NCBI GenBank assembly: GCA_963556255.1
Contig: OY744614.1
Location: forward strand, 39,633,157-39,697,156
Reading direction: 5' to 3'
From: Allolobophora icterica
Taxonomy: Eukaryota > Annelida > Clitellata > Crassiclitellata > Lumbricidae
Length of the DNA: 64,000 bases
A program made the translations under genes and the position numbers. Below the pieces are notes generated by a model. It had not been told where the DNA came from. It made no database searches and worked only from the letters and a program-made list of their open reading frames with translations. Of this stretch, positions 27,301-40,854 are shown piece by piece (the stretch's first letter is position 1; each line of letters opens with the position of its first letter).

Positions 27301-30300
27301 AAATGCTAATGCTCGGATTTACATAACAAGTAAAGTTTAAACTGAGTTTCAAAAACATAGAGGCTTTTGGCTTCCTGAATAGGTTCAGGAAGACTGTTCC
27401 AGGCACGTGGGCCAAAGACATGACACTCAGTAACACTTCTGCTGTTATACAGTAAACCAAGGCAACTTTCTGGAAGAAGCAGTCAGTTTTTCACATTTTA
27501 GAAATCCCCAAATTGCATTGCATCAATGCTTATTTACTGACCATTAAAGGATCGAGGGCTGATGTGGCGCAGGAATTCGATGGATAGTCGTTACAACAAT
27601 AGTACTAATCTCACTAGAGTTTAACTTTGCTACATCTGTCAGTGTCACAATACCAAAACGAAGCAGCTACCATAGTGATACATCTGTTTCTAGTGGAAAT
27701 TAAGTAAAGGCAGCACTACACAAAACTTCAAGAGAAAGAGAATCCAACCTCGATCCTTAACCGCTTGTATCGCATCTGTGCAATGATCTTACGAATGGCC
27801 GACTGAAGAACAACAATGCTTTGCTGCTGCTTCCTGTATGTCTGACGTTGGAAAAACCCACGACAGTAACGCTACAATCAATCAATCAAATCAGTCAATC
27901 AGTCAATCAATCAACTCTTTGTTGATCCCATAAGTAAGATGTCAAATTTTACACTGGGTTCACTGGCATAGTTCATCAACTTCCTTTATCAATTTATCAC
28001 AATCTGAAAATTATCATGCCAGTAAAGCAGTAAGCACTACTTCTATGTGTTGGCACAACAGTTATGAAAGTGAAGCCACGATTATCTGGCTTGTGCAAAG
28101 GACTCCTGCTATAGAGTGATATACTGTGTGTAGTGTTACTGTAAGATCCAATGGGGAAGCAAGGACAATGAACTCGGCGCATGATTGCCTCTGGAGCAAA
28201 GTACCCAAGTGCAAAATTTCTCCTTCCTTTCACTGATATGGGTTTATTAATATGCTCTCTCCGCCAAGATCCTGCTTGTTGCACAGTCGAGTTAAGTCTA
28301 TGCTACCATTAGCAGCACTTAGGTCTGATATGATGTTTCTTTTCTTGGGCCCATCAAACGACAAATTCCAAAGCTTCCATTAAATTTAACTCTTTACTCT
28401 AGAAGAGGCAGACACAATGGCACACTGATGTTGTAGCATTATCACAATATCCGATACTCAAAACCTGGTCCTTCTTGGGAAACTGACAATGAGAAGTTCA
28501 GCCACACAGCGGTTAAGGAAAGGTTGTACAGACGTGGCTCAAACCTAAAAAGACCACCATCAGCTAAAAGAAACACAAGGAAATAATTTGCCGTAAGTAT
28601 GAAAAGAATGATATAGCTGCAGAATGCGGAATATCTTCACCTGAAAATTCATCATCCTAAACCTCAAATTGACGAATTTCTGTGTGAGAGTTCGTGAGCG
28701 ACACAACGCCTGGAGCCTCAGGTAGCCATTCTTCATCTACAATTCAAACAAAAAAGTTAATTATATTACATTAACACTTTCATGGCAACTGCAATCGTTT
28801 CCCAGTCACTTTTTGTAAACTCCCGTCGTTAAAGTGTTAAATGATAGAAATCTATATAAATACATAAATGTCGTTATAAAAGTCTTTGATCACCATTAAC
28901 AAATACAGGACAAAAATTTAAAATACCAGACATGTTGAGAGTTCTCTTTACTTATAAAGCAATTACAAAAACCATCATAGACCCAGATGCAGTCAGAAGA
29001 GCTTGTAAGTAAGTAAGAAAGTATATTCTGTATTAGTCAACTGCTAATCGCGCTTTGGTGTACAGACATCTTGCTACGACAGAAACTAACATTTTCGTAA
29101 CGTTTTCTGTCGAGATAAGCCTTCCAGTTCTTCTGGACAGTGATGACACTCTGCTTCATCTTACGGAACCTTTTCCTGTAATGCCAGCCTCGAATTACTT
29201 TCTGTATTATCGTAATCTTCTTCGTCAGTGCTCTGTCGCGCTCCTGCTCCATGTAAACGTCCTGTGCATCCTGCAAAATACAGAGATTAAACAAAATTAA
29301 GAGACGATGGTAAAGCATGAAAAAAATACAGTAAAGGTTAAGAGATCTGAACAATGTTTTATGTTAATTTAAAACTCTTCTATCATTCAGCAGGGGGGAA
29401 GAGGAAGTTGCTCCAATGACTTAGGAAGGGATAGACGCCCCTGGGTGTGGCAGCATGCTTGGTGCCTTGTAACCTAAGGCTCGCAGGTTCGAATCTACCT
29501 CAAGCCACTGCGTAGCGACTTTGGATAAGTTGCTCACCTACAATTGTCCAGCGCTTGTGACTAGGCTGCTGTCCTGTGCTTGGCCTTTGAGTGGTGCTTA
29601 AGAAGTTTGGAGATTACAATTACAAGATTTTCAACCAAATACTTCCGCGCACGAACATGCAATGACTATCGTAGTCAACACTTTACCCCACTTTTCTAGT
29701 TCTCTTACGTTCTAAATAATATAATCCCTCCTTTCAAACAGGTTTTAAAATACTCATCCAATAGCTTAACTGTAAATCCATAAGGTTTTACCTCAGTACA
29801 CTATTTATTCACAACAAAGAAAAACATTAAGAATTTCACTTAATGCACGTGACCTTGAGGAATACTTTGGTTCTTCCAAGCTGGAAGTCAGCGTTGCCAA
29901 GAACCGTTTTACAGATCTTCATTGCTAACGCTTTGGAGTCTTCTTTCTGATGTGGAGTGACTCCAGTGAGCAGGATACTGTAGCGCTCGACAAACTCAGC
30001 AAACGAGTGCCTGATGGGATATCCAGCACGTCGAATGCGAATCGTCTCCATCATTCCCGAATAACGCAATTGTCTTACGCACAGAACTCTGTCAAACATC
30101 TAGAAAATATCAAACAGATAACGAAAATTATTCTGATCAATTGTCATATTTGAGCTTTCTTTTCTATCGAGATTGACAGTAATTGTAATTAGTAACTTCA
30201 GATTCACAGTAATTGCAATTAGTAACTTCTATTACACTGGTCTCTAATGCACAAGGCATCAACCGATGGCACAAACTGGCACTGTGTAAGGACCCTGAAC

Positions 30301-33300
30301 AAGTTCTTCCTGCATAGGTGCCTAGTGCCATTGACTGGGAGTGTAGTCGTTAGACACTGGTGCAAAATGCACAAAATAATAAGAATAATTAATTTGACAC
30401 TAATAATATTAATTATAATAAACAAAATGACTGAAACAAAGCACAAACTATAATATGATGCCATAGTTGAGTTAAATTCACGAAGCATATCTCTATATTC
30501 GAAATTACAACGTCTATAATTGGACTCAGCTTTCCACTCCCTAGGGGCAGGTGTAAAATGAGCGGGCGCCTAACAGGCTGCCAAGAAGGTGTATTCTATA
30601 AGATCTTAATAGTCGTACTGTCATATGTTTCAGTGTTACTTACTGCAGTTTGTCAGTGAACATGTCAATAAACACGAATATTATTATCATTAGTAGTACA
30701 TAATAACATTAAACTGATCTACTGACCAATGCCTTTTTCAGTTCATTGGGCTTAATGCATCGCACAAAAAATGGCTGACAAGCTGCCAGAGTCTTCATCA
30801 ACATGTCTAAGGATCGCTTGAACTGTGAACCCAGAGTTGCTGACCTCTTTCTTGTGTCATTTCCCTAAAAACAAAAGTAATCAGAAAGCGATGAAAAATC
30901 GTCTAAATACAGAAACGGAAGTTTTCCACACATCAGGTTCACATTTCTGTAGGACTTTGTGTACATAATATATTTCTTACTAGTACTAATATTAATTAGT
31001 CACTTGTATCACGCTAGTTTCTAACAAACAAGGCATCAACCAATCGTATGATAATAATAACAATGCCTTTATTTGTCCATATTAATTTCTTCTCTTCAGT
31101 GAAAGCACTCAGCCATCACGTTTCTTCACATACGTTATATCACTCCAGTTAGAAAGCCGATGTTCTCGTTTTCACAAAACTATTCACTCCAACATCTGCT
31201 TTGATTAATCTGTACAATTATGAATTCTGTAAGCACAGTTGTAAAATTCCTGTCATATACTTGAAGAGATTAAAGATTTGTTACCTTTACATATATTTGG
31301 TTTTTCACTAGAATATTTCTTTTCATAAATTTAAGCAAAACAAATTTAGATTTCCAAGAACAAGGCTCACTACATCGTAAAAATCGAATTTCATCAGATT
31401 TTCCCTTGATGACAATTTCTTACCATAGCAAAGTCACTGTGGAAAATGGTGATGAGAAACTTGAACGAGGACGAGTGAATGACCTGCAGAAGGTCAAGGC
31501 TGAATGTGTCACGATTTTTTTCTAAAAATCCTACAACAATCAAAAGCACAAAAATTATCACGAGATTTTAAAATGATAATAAAGTTGTTACAGTAACTTT
31601 TAAACATAAGTTTGCTCTAAAATTTAATATGAACCCGAATAATCAGCAAAGTTGAAACCTTAATTTGAACTTAGGTACTTGTTTAGTCCCTACAGGACGG
31701 ACTGCATAAGATTTTAACTTCACTCAATATACTGTCTCGTAGTCATAATCGTAAACTATAGAGCTAAGTGCAGGGCACTATCTTATTCACAAGCACTGTA
31801 TCATGTCAAAGAGGTTGGCCAGAGATTTCAAGAGTTAAGATCAGAGTCCGATTGTCACAGAGACCAAACAGAGGAGGCAGAGGAGCTGCTAAGGCGGGTT
31901 TCGTTGAGGACAAGAAAGCCTGGAAGGCAAAGGACTGGATAGATTAAGGACTGGATGGATTATCTAATCAATGTCTAAATAATAAATGGTATGCTAGAGA
32001 GACAAAGAAATGAAATCAACATAGCCAGTGCAAAATATCTGAAACAATGGCTGTGTCTCAGCTAGAGGAAGACTTCTTCACTAAGTTTACACGTACACAC
32101 AGGCACAAGAACACGCAAGCAAACAAACAAACACAAACACACACACACAAACAAATATCACACACAAACAAACTCACAAACACACACACAAACACATACA
32201 CACACAAACACGCTCACATCCCTTAGCATCTTAGGGCGATTCTTTATAGACAATATATAAACAGCCAGACACATACATATTCCTGGTCATTGTGAAGAAC
32301 ACACATTCCTTTTGCGACAAAATGGTTTATTTGAGATTATCACTGACATACCTTGAACATCGTAGAACACAACGCCTGCAAAATGGTTGAGACCAAAGGA
32401 CAACATCAATTCGGACTTTGGTCGAAGGTAGTTCCTGTTGTTGCGATGATGTTGATGCTGTTTCGCCAAAAGGGTGGAATCGGTTCCTTTCGGAAATTTA
32501 CTCTCCTCATCAACGAGAGCGAAGATGTTCATCGGCTTGACAGCAATAAGGTCCAAAGCCTCCTGGTTGTCAATGAACTCGATGTGCTTCCAATTTATTG
32601 ATTCATTATTGTATTCTTCCTGTTAAAACACATCTGAGTGATCATAAGTATATAACAGACACTTTGGAGGTTAATTGATCGTTGCACGTTCAACCTTTTA
32701 ACGACGAGAGGGATTAGTTTTCCATACATTTTAGTACATGCTCGTCGTTGAAGTGTGAAAACATGATTGATCTTTCTTTATCTGCAGGCATATTTTAAAG
32801 AAAGCATATTGCAATGAATGTACATGATTTTTTTCTAAAAATGCTACAACAATGAAAGTGCCAACAATGAAAGTGCCATTTTATCATGATATTTCAAAAT
32901 GGTAACAAAGTTATCAACATATAAATATACTAAAAGTAAGAATTCTCATATTTGTTTATTAAAGGTTACAGCATCTTGAACGTTGTGACTTTTGATCATG
33001 AAGGAAATGTTAAACAAAACAAAACTGACCTGCTCCAGCTTAAAAATATGCTGAACAAAGAACTGCTGAAGGTTTTCATTTGCAAAGTTGATGCAAAGCT
33101 GTTCAAAGCTAAAAGAATCAAATGCAGCAGTTGTTTTCAAGCAAACTTCCTCAAAATTCAAGAAAGCTCTGCCAATTTAAAAATCTAAAATAGCGGGGGC
33201 CAGAAGTGGTAATGGAATGTAGAGTTATGATGCTGATTTTTGTAAAATGATGATGACAAGCATATTAGACAAGATTTCATGACTGCATAAATTGCCTGCA

Positions 33301-36300
33301 ACAAGCAGTTACAGCACTGGAATATACTAAGCAAAGGGGTTTTGCAGAAATCTAATTGGCAAACTGCACAAGAATCTAGAAGCCATGTGGAAAACTTTAA
33401 AAAATTACAGCATAAACTGATGCTTACATATTTGCTTAGATGAATAGAAGTCTAATTTAAATTATTTTCAAATTTAAAATTCTAAGATACGCATACATCT
33501 TCTAATTTAAAATTTTCTGTAAAATTTAAATTTTCAGAAATTTATAGTTCTTCTTACAATGCAATCGATTCCACAGGACTTTTGTTGCTCTACCTTACAC
33601 AATGCACTGGGCACCTATAAACTCTTACCTCTGAGTAAAACAAAACACAACTGGGGATCAGTCAGGTCAAAATATAACAACGAAGAACGAACTGTCATCA
33701 GCAGCTACCTGTTTTTGTCAAAGTTTTCAAATCCGAATATGTCGAGCACTCCGATGGATCTCCGATCGTGCTCTGAGTCCGCAGTTTGTCTGTAAATGGC
33801 CTGGTTGATCTTTTCCACCATCCAAATAAACATTCTTCCATAGATTCCCTTGACAAACGCATCTCTCACGTCAATAGATGTCTCCGTTCCCATTGTTGTC
33901 GTGACGCTCTCGCCTCGCGTGAATATCGTACGTGTTGTCAATGCGTTGTTCAAGTCATTTAACTTCACCTACAACAGAAAATCAACCAAATTCACAATGA
34001 AATTTAATTTTTGTAATTCATGTTTCATATTTTCATAGATTCATATTTAACAGACTGCCTCGTTCAGCATTTGAAAGTAGGTCAAACGAAACCATTCCTT
34101 GCATTACGCACATCAAATCATTTAGGGCAAAATGCATTGTTCCATTTTGTATTGTCCATCACTGCACATTTCACTGTAGAAGCACACAGGCAACACCTTG
34201 CAAATGATTCTTTAAAGACTCAGTACCAGAGAACGTGAAAAACTTTATTTGGAGTATTACAAACTTTGCATTAATTATTACGAGGAATCGGAACGTCTGC
34301 AAGTAGCAGTTTCTCTAGTTACAATCAGAGCAGTTTGCTTAATGATTAACTCTTTTGTTCTTAGTGAATTTAACCACCACTTACGTTACCACAGGCAGCG
34401 CCACTGTCAGGTACTTAGATGATGCTTTATTACGTATTTCATTACATACATACCGGTACATAATTACATACATTACGTGCATTACATTACAGGTACATAT
34501 CGTAATTACATACATTACTGGTACATAATTACATGTGTTACCACTACATAACATTACCGGTACATAATTATGTACATTACCAGTACATAATTACATGTTA
34601 CAGTATGTACAGTACATTACTGGTACATAATTACATACATTACTGATACATACTTACATACATTACGTCTCCCACAAACTTCAGCATAATCTATGACAAA
34701 GCAATTCTGTGCTTAAAGCCACAAAGGATCATCTAACCTGCAGAAGGCGACAGGCTCTCTGTAGGCTGTCTTTGCCATCAATCTCTGTTGCATCGATGTT
34801 GTCTATTACAGTTGCTGGCAACAACAAAAGCAAAGCATCAGAGCAACTTTTCGTGTGCAAAGCAATCGAGGCAAGTGTAATGGAAAAGACACAGAAACAA
34901 AACAAAAGCTTTTGATACTGATAATAGTTTTAGATACTGATAACATCTTTAGATACGGTACTGATGATATTCTTAGATAATGATAACACTGATTCAAAGA
35001 ACAAACAGTACTGGAAACGAGTTACTGAACAACATTTTCACAGCAGTAGGCCTGTTTAAAAACACCACACATTTAAGAACGAAAAAGCACACACATCGAG
35101 TCTCACTTTTCCCTCGGAAACGTCAACATGAAGAATAAACAGCAAACACTTCTCATTGGAATATTAATAAATTATCTTCATGACGACAATTAAATTTGAT
35201 GACAATTTAATTTATAAACGGTGTTGTAGCTATAACAACTTAATGAGCAGTACCTCTTCAGAGCTTCGTGTGCTTATAAAAGGCTGTGCCGCTGTATGAA
35301 CATGCTGTGTAAATGCACGCTTAAGGTTACAATGTACAAAGGAAAGACAGTTTGAAGAGAGCCAAAGAAAAACTACCTCTGTGTTGAATGTTGCCGATAT
35401 GTATGAGAGCAGCCAGGATCATTAGAATGTCCAAAATCTCGTTTTCACTGAAATTTAAAACCTTCATAGCTGAGCGAATGTTTGCAAACTCTTTTGCATC
35501 GTTCCTCCCTTCACATGTCACGTCTCCTCCCTAAAACAAGAGAAACAAAATGGCACATACAAGTAATTTCTTACAGCTTGACATTCATTCCACAAAAGCT
35601 GCATGTACTATTCTTGACTAGCAAGAAATGCAGATAAAACAGAAGGTAGCATGTGTAAGACGCATAGCATCAAGGTCCACGAATCATTTATGATGTTCCC
35701 ATGCATTAAATGTCATGAAAAGCATAAGCCTTTCAAGTACAAAAGAAAGCAACGAAACAAATAACAAACAACACGCAAACAATACAGGAAGACCAGAATT
35801 ATTACGCATAAACATGAGGACACCCACAGTTACCTAATAAGAAAAAGCATTACCTGTGTAAGGTAGAAATAATCCCTGGCAGACCTTAATTCAAGAGAAT
35901 TCTTCTCATCTTGTGATAATCCGGCCAACATGCAGTAAAAAATGTGGTAGTTGCGCTCATCATGATTCTAAATCATAAAACAAACTATGTCAAGCATTTA
36001 CAGCATATTGGGTTCATTGATAACCGTAAGGCTCTGGACCTTATCGCCTTGAAGAGGCGCTATATAAATTTTCCATATGAAAATTTTCCATATGAATGAA
36101 TGGCAAGCCAACAAACAACTTAGCTCTTGTTGATAAGCAAAGTAAATTTCTGAAAGGAACTGATTCCACCCTTCTATTGAACCCGCATCAACAGCATTGC
36201 AACAATCAAAGAAATTATTAACAAACACAAATGACATAAGAATAAGCTTGGAGACAGCTGAGAGCAGAAAAAAAAATCGAGCTGCATTGAACTCCTGCAA

Positions 36301-39300
36301 CATACTCACGTAAGTGTAATTTTAATCACATATTTCCATCACAGCTCTGTAAGAGTAACGCCTCAGAGCTCCTCCCAACCAACCGACCCAAAGCCATGCT
36401 CATGCATAATGGCTCATACATAATGGGTATCAAGGTGCTAGTTTTACTTCAAACTTCTGATTAACCCTTTAACGACGACAGTGTGCTAAAAGTGACTAGG
36501 AACCAATGCAGCACATCGTTAAAGTGTTAAGACAAATAAGTTCAAAACTAGAATAATTCATGTCCTCTTTACAAACATCATATTTCCAATAGAACTCTTG
36601 CGAGAGTTACAAATCTGGCTGAATAGCTCCTCTGCCTCTCCTCCATCTCCTGCTTCCTCTTTGGTCTCCTCATTCTACATATATGGTCTTCATCTGTGGA
36701 CCATCCTCTTAACTTAACACACTGCCCAAGAGTAGCGTTTCAGAAATTTATGATTCAGAAGTAAATGATAACGATTACCTGGTTGACTATGCGAGATTTC
36801 TCCAGGAGGTATTGTTCTATCTTGGCGCCCTCTATTGATCCATTGTGGTTGAAATGAATGTCGATGTACTTTCCAAATCGACTTGAATTGTCATTTCGAA
36901 TCGTTTTAGCATTGCCAAAGGCTGCATTTAACAAACAAACAAACAAGGTCTTCAAGAACAAACAAGATAATGGTAAATCAAAGACGAAGTGAAGATGATG
37001 AGAATGACTGAACAAGGGTCACAACCTACCTTGAAATTGACCTTCAACCAGTCATTGAAAATAACCAGCAATTCAACTAAAGACAATGGAATATTGTACA
37101 TTAGAAATATCCATGTCTCAGTACAACCTTCTAATAATATCGGGACATGGTAGCTGATTGGCTACAGAGCTCACCTTGTAATGCAGAGTATGGGTTCGAG
37201 CGTCCACTGAGATGGTTACTTGTAACCTTGAGCAAGCCTCTCACTCGCAATTGCTCAGTGTCATGGACTTGTTCATTAGATGGTGGTGCTTAATAAAAGC
37301 ATACTAATAACTGCATTAACAGTCCACAGTTACTGCATCTGATCCTTTGACAGTTGCCTAAAAGATGATGTTCTGCATCATTAAATTACATCATATACCA
37401 AGGACATAACCACACACCTTCCATGACAGGATTAGCCTCCAGTATCTGTTGCTCTATCCACGAATGCTGTCCACTCACGGCTGCTAAGAACTGTAATATG
37501 AGTTTGGTGCTTTCCGTTTTACCGGCTCCCGATTCTCCGCTACAAATACCAGATAAAATACAATACAACAGAGTACATTGTGCTTACACAATAAACTACT
37601 GATCACTTCTTCATGAACTTTACAGAATGAATGCAACTACTTGAAAGATTGTCACTGCAGTAATAATGTAACAGTATATAATCTCTTGTCTATAGATATG
37701 ATACAAGATTATATACTGTATCGATTCAATAAATATGATTTGATTTGATTCAACTTAAAAATACTCTTACTTAAAGCCTACTACGACTTTCCTTCTTTCT
37801 GTGACCCATCGATTGTTTTGCTAATGTCGCTCAGCTTATGGAAATATGGCATGTTAGCAAATGCACTACATACTTGCTTATTTTCATATAACCAAAGTCT
37901 CATTAAAACATACCTTATTATAAAACGAATTCTGTTATAAGGCAGATCGTGGATCTCAAATTGTTTAACTCAGCCGTATGAAAATGACCTTATTTATAAA
38001 GTGGTCTCAAAATAAGGTGGCTTTTGATATAGTTCCCAAGTCAACGCCATAATAAGTTACTGGGAGATATCTGAATTCCTCATTCCTCCTCCATCTTTCA
38101 TGCCAATTAACAAATGCACCAGAAAGAGAAGGCAGAGGAGAGACCAGAGAGAGAGAGACAGAGACAGAGGTTGTTTACATTGGTTGTTTACCTGATGATG
38201 ATACACTGGTCCTGTCTGTATCGTTGCATGTTGTGATAAGCATTGTCTCCGATTGCAAAGATGTGAGGAGGCAGTTCTCCGATCTTCCGCTCTTTGTACA
38301 GTTGGATCTGTTCTGCTGTGTATATCGGAAGAATCTGGTAGGGATTCACAGCCACCAAGATCGAACCAGTGTAAGTCTATAACAAAATGGATCCACAAGG
38401 TAATAAAAAATTTATTCATTTATTTCCATCATCTATGTCATCATTACTGTAACTTCCCTCATAGGCGTAATTTGTGGGGGTACGCTGGGTACCCGTACCC
38501 CCACTTTTTGAACAATGCCAATCAATATTTTATTATTGGGCCTTCCCAGAGATCTCAGTCTAATCCCTGCTTTGTGTATGTAAGAAATTGGTACCTCCCA
38601 TTTTTTATACAAAAGTTATGCCCCTGACTTTCCTACTATATCTAATGTACTCTTATGCTGGTAATTTCTACAGCACCATTATCTTAATGTACAAGCCATC
38701 AACTGACAGTCATTTCTAATTAAAACTTTGTTCCAAAATCATAATCCATTCAATGAAATCAGTCGAGACTCATGGCGATAATTCCTATAAGGACTTTACA
38801 GGGTAATTCCTCATCCTAAATGAATGTTTTCTTCATGCAACATGAACAGTTCCGATGAAGGGCAGTACCAGCAGTCACATGGCAAAGTTGCGATTTGAAG
38901 TAGTTGTGAAAATATTTATTTACGTATATCAGATTGTTGAAGTAACGCATTCGAAGGTTTCTCAGGATTCCAGCTTCATTGAGATCTCCCAGTTGGATCA
39001 TGTCCTCCACTCCATCAACTGATGATGGATGCATCGACCGAAACTTAGCTCCAGCCTTCGCAACACGCTCCTTAAAAGAAAACCAACGAAACACAAAATA
39101 CACCACGCTATTAAAATGCCTTATCTTTAAACACTTTAATAATTTAACCTGACCATTGGAAAAGGCTTCACAAATGCACACTTGTAAGTCTGCTTTGTGT
39201 CAAGCTTCAAATTTGTGCAACCAGTAATACACTGGCTCCATTTATTCACTGGATCCATCTATTCACTAGATCCATTTATTCACTCGGCCCATTAACTCAC

Positions 39301-40823
39301 TGGGCCCATTTATTCACTATTCACTGGGTCCATTTAGTCACTGGGTCCATTTATTCACTGGATCCATATATTCATTAATAAACTGGGTCTATTTGTACAC
39401 TGGGTCCATTTATTCACTGGGCCCATTTATTCACTGGGCCCATTTATTCACTTGGCTCATTTATTCACTTACACTTTCACTTAGTCCATATCTTCGTCAA
39501 TATAATTCACAACCACTTATGCTGACAATGCTTCTTGTTACAAGTCTTTAATTAGTATGTGACCATATGCATGAGGACCAGTTATAAATTTAAAACATTC
39601 AACCGCTCTTTGTTCACTGTCCAGGTCCTTTTTCACCATTAACATTTTCACTCTTATTGTATAATGTATTAGAATGGTTTAGGGATTGACCGGAAAGAGA
39701 TTTTCCACCGGAAACCGGAACCGAGTATTTGGATGAACTATTTACCGGAAACGAACCGGAAACGAACCGGTACCATTTGTTCCATATGCGAAGCTTCACA
39801 TTTTCAAATTTTCATGTTGTGGCTTTCCTCAATCCTCGTCAAAATGAATATGCTTGATGAAGCATGGTTATGAAGCTCTTAGCTCAACTTCTCAAGGCTG
39901 ATATTATGAGCCGAAACATGGATGTTTAATTGTTTTAAGGCTGAACATTAATAATTTTACATACGTAAGTTTATTAAATAAATTCTGAAAGATACAAATT
40001 TTTTGCAACTATTTGCGTCTACAATATTTGCAGAGGCGAATACTTCCGGAAACGAGATTTCCAGCCGAACCGAGTATCCGAAACGGTTTCCGGTCAATCC
40101 CTAGAATGGTTTGGAGCTCTTGTTTGTTCCTGGTGACTGGTCCAAGGCTCTGTAATGTAATTTTAAAGGTTGACAAAAGGTTCACTATGGAATCCTATCC
40201 TAATTTCTGTCTGCTCCACCACTGTCACTACATTCATTCATTCATTCATTCTGAGAATTTATATAGCACCTCTTAAAGATACCTACTCAGAGCCGCTCCC
40301 AGCCCAGCCACAGCTAGAGAAATGTGATCTGAGGGACTTACAAAGCATCTACACTTAGAACTGATCTGATCACTACCTAACACTTCCGTTTTCACTATCA
40401 ATACCTTTTCAAACCACTTATCATAAACATCATTCAACTGAAACTGTTCTCTGATAAGTCTCTTCACACAACAGTCAGATTAATCATTAATAAAAAAAAA
40501 GATGTTGTTGCGTTGTAAAATGTTGAATTGCTGTTTACCTTTTTGTCATCGTCAACAAGGACAATGCGAGACTGATCGACAGCTTTCACCTGCGCCCCCA
40601 CAGCCACCGTAAATTCCCCTGGGCTGTCAGGGTCAAGCCACACCCAATCACCCTACAACCAAACAAATAACCTCAGAAATCAGACACATATATGCAAGTA
40701 TGTATGTGTGTATGGTGTGTGTGTGTGTGTGTGTATGTGTGTGTGTGTCTGCGTGTGTGTGTGTATGTGTGTCTGCGTGTGTGTGTATGTGTGTCTGCGT
40801 GTGTGTGCGTGCGTGCGTGTGTG

Positions 40824-40854
<31 letters not shown>

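Noticed and set aside
27997..28284. 95-residue minus-strand ORF in MYO7A intron 17
   Set aside because: No recognised domain and inside an intron between well-supported exons. Perhaps a decayed repeat; unsupported as a gene.
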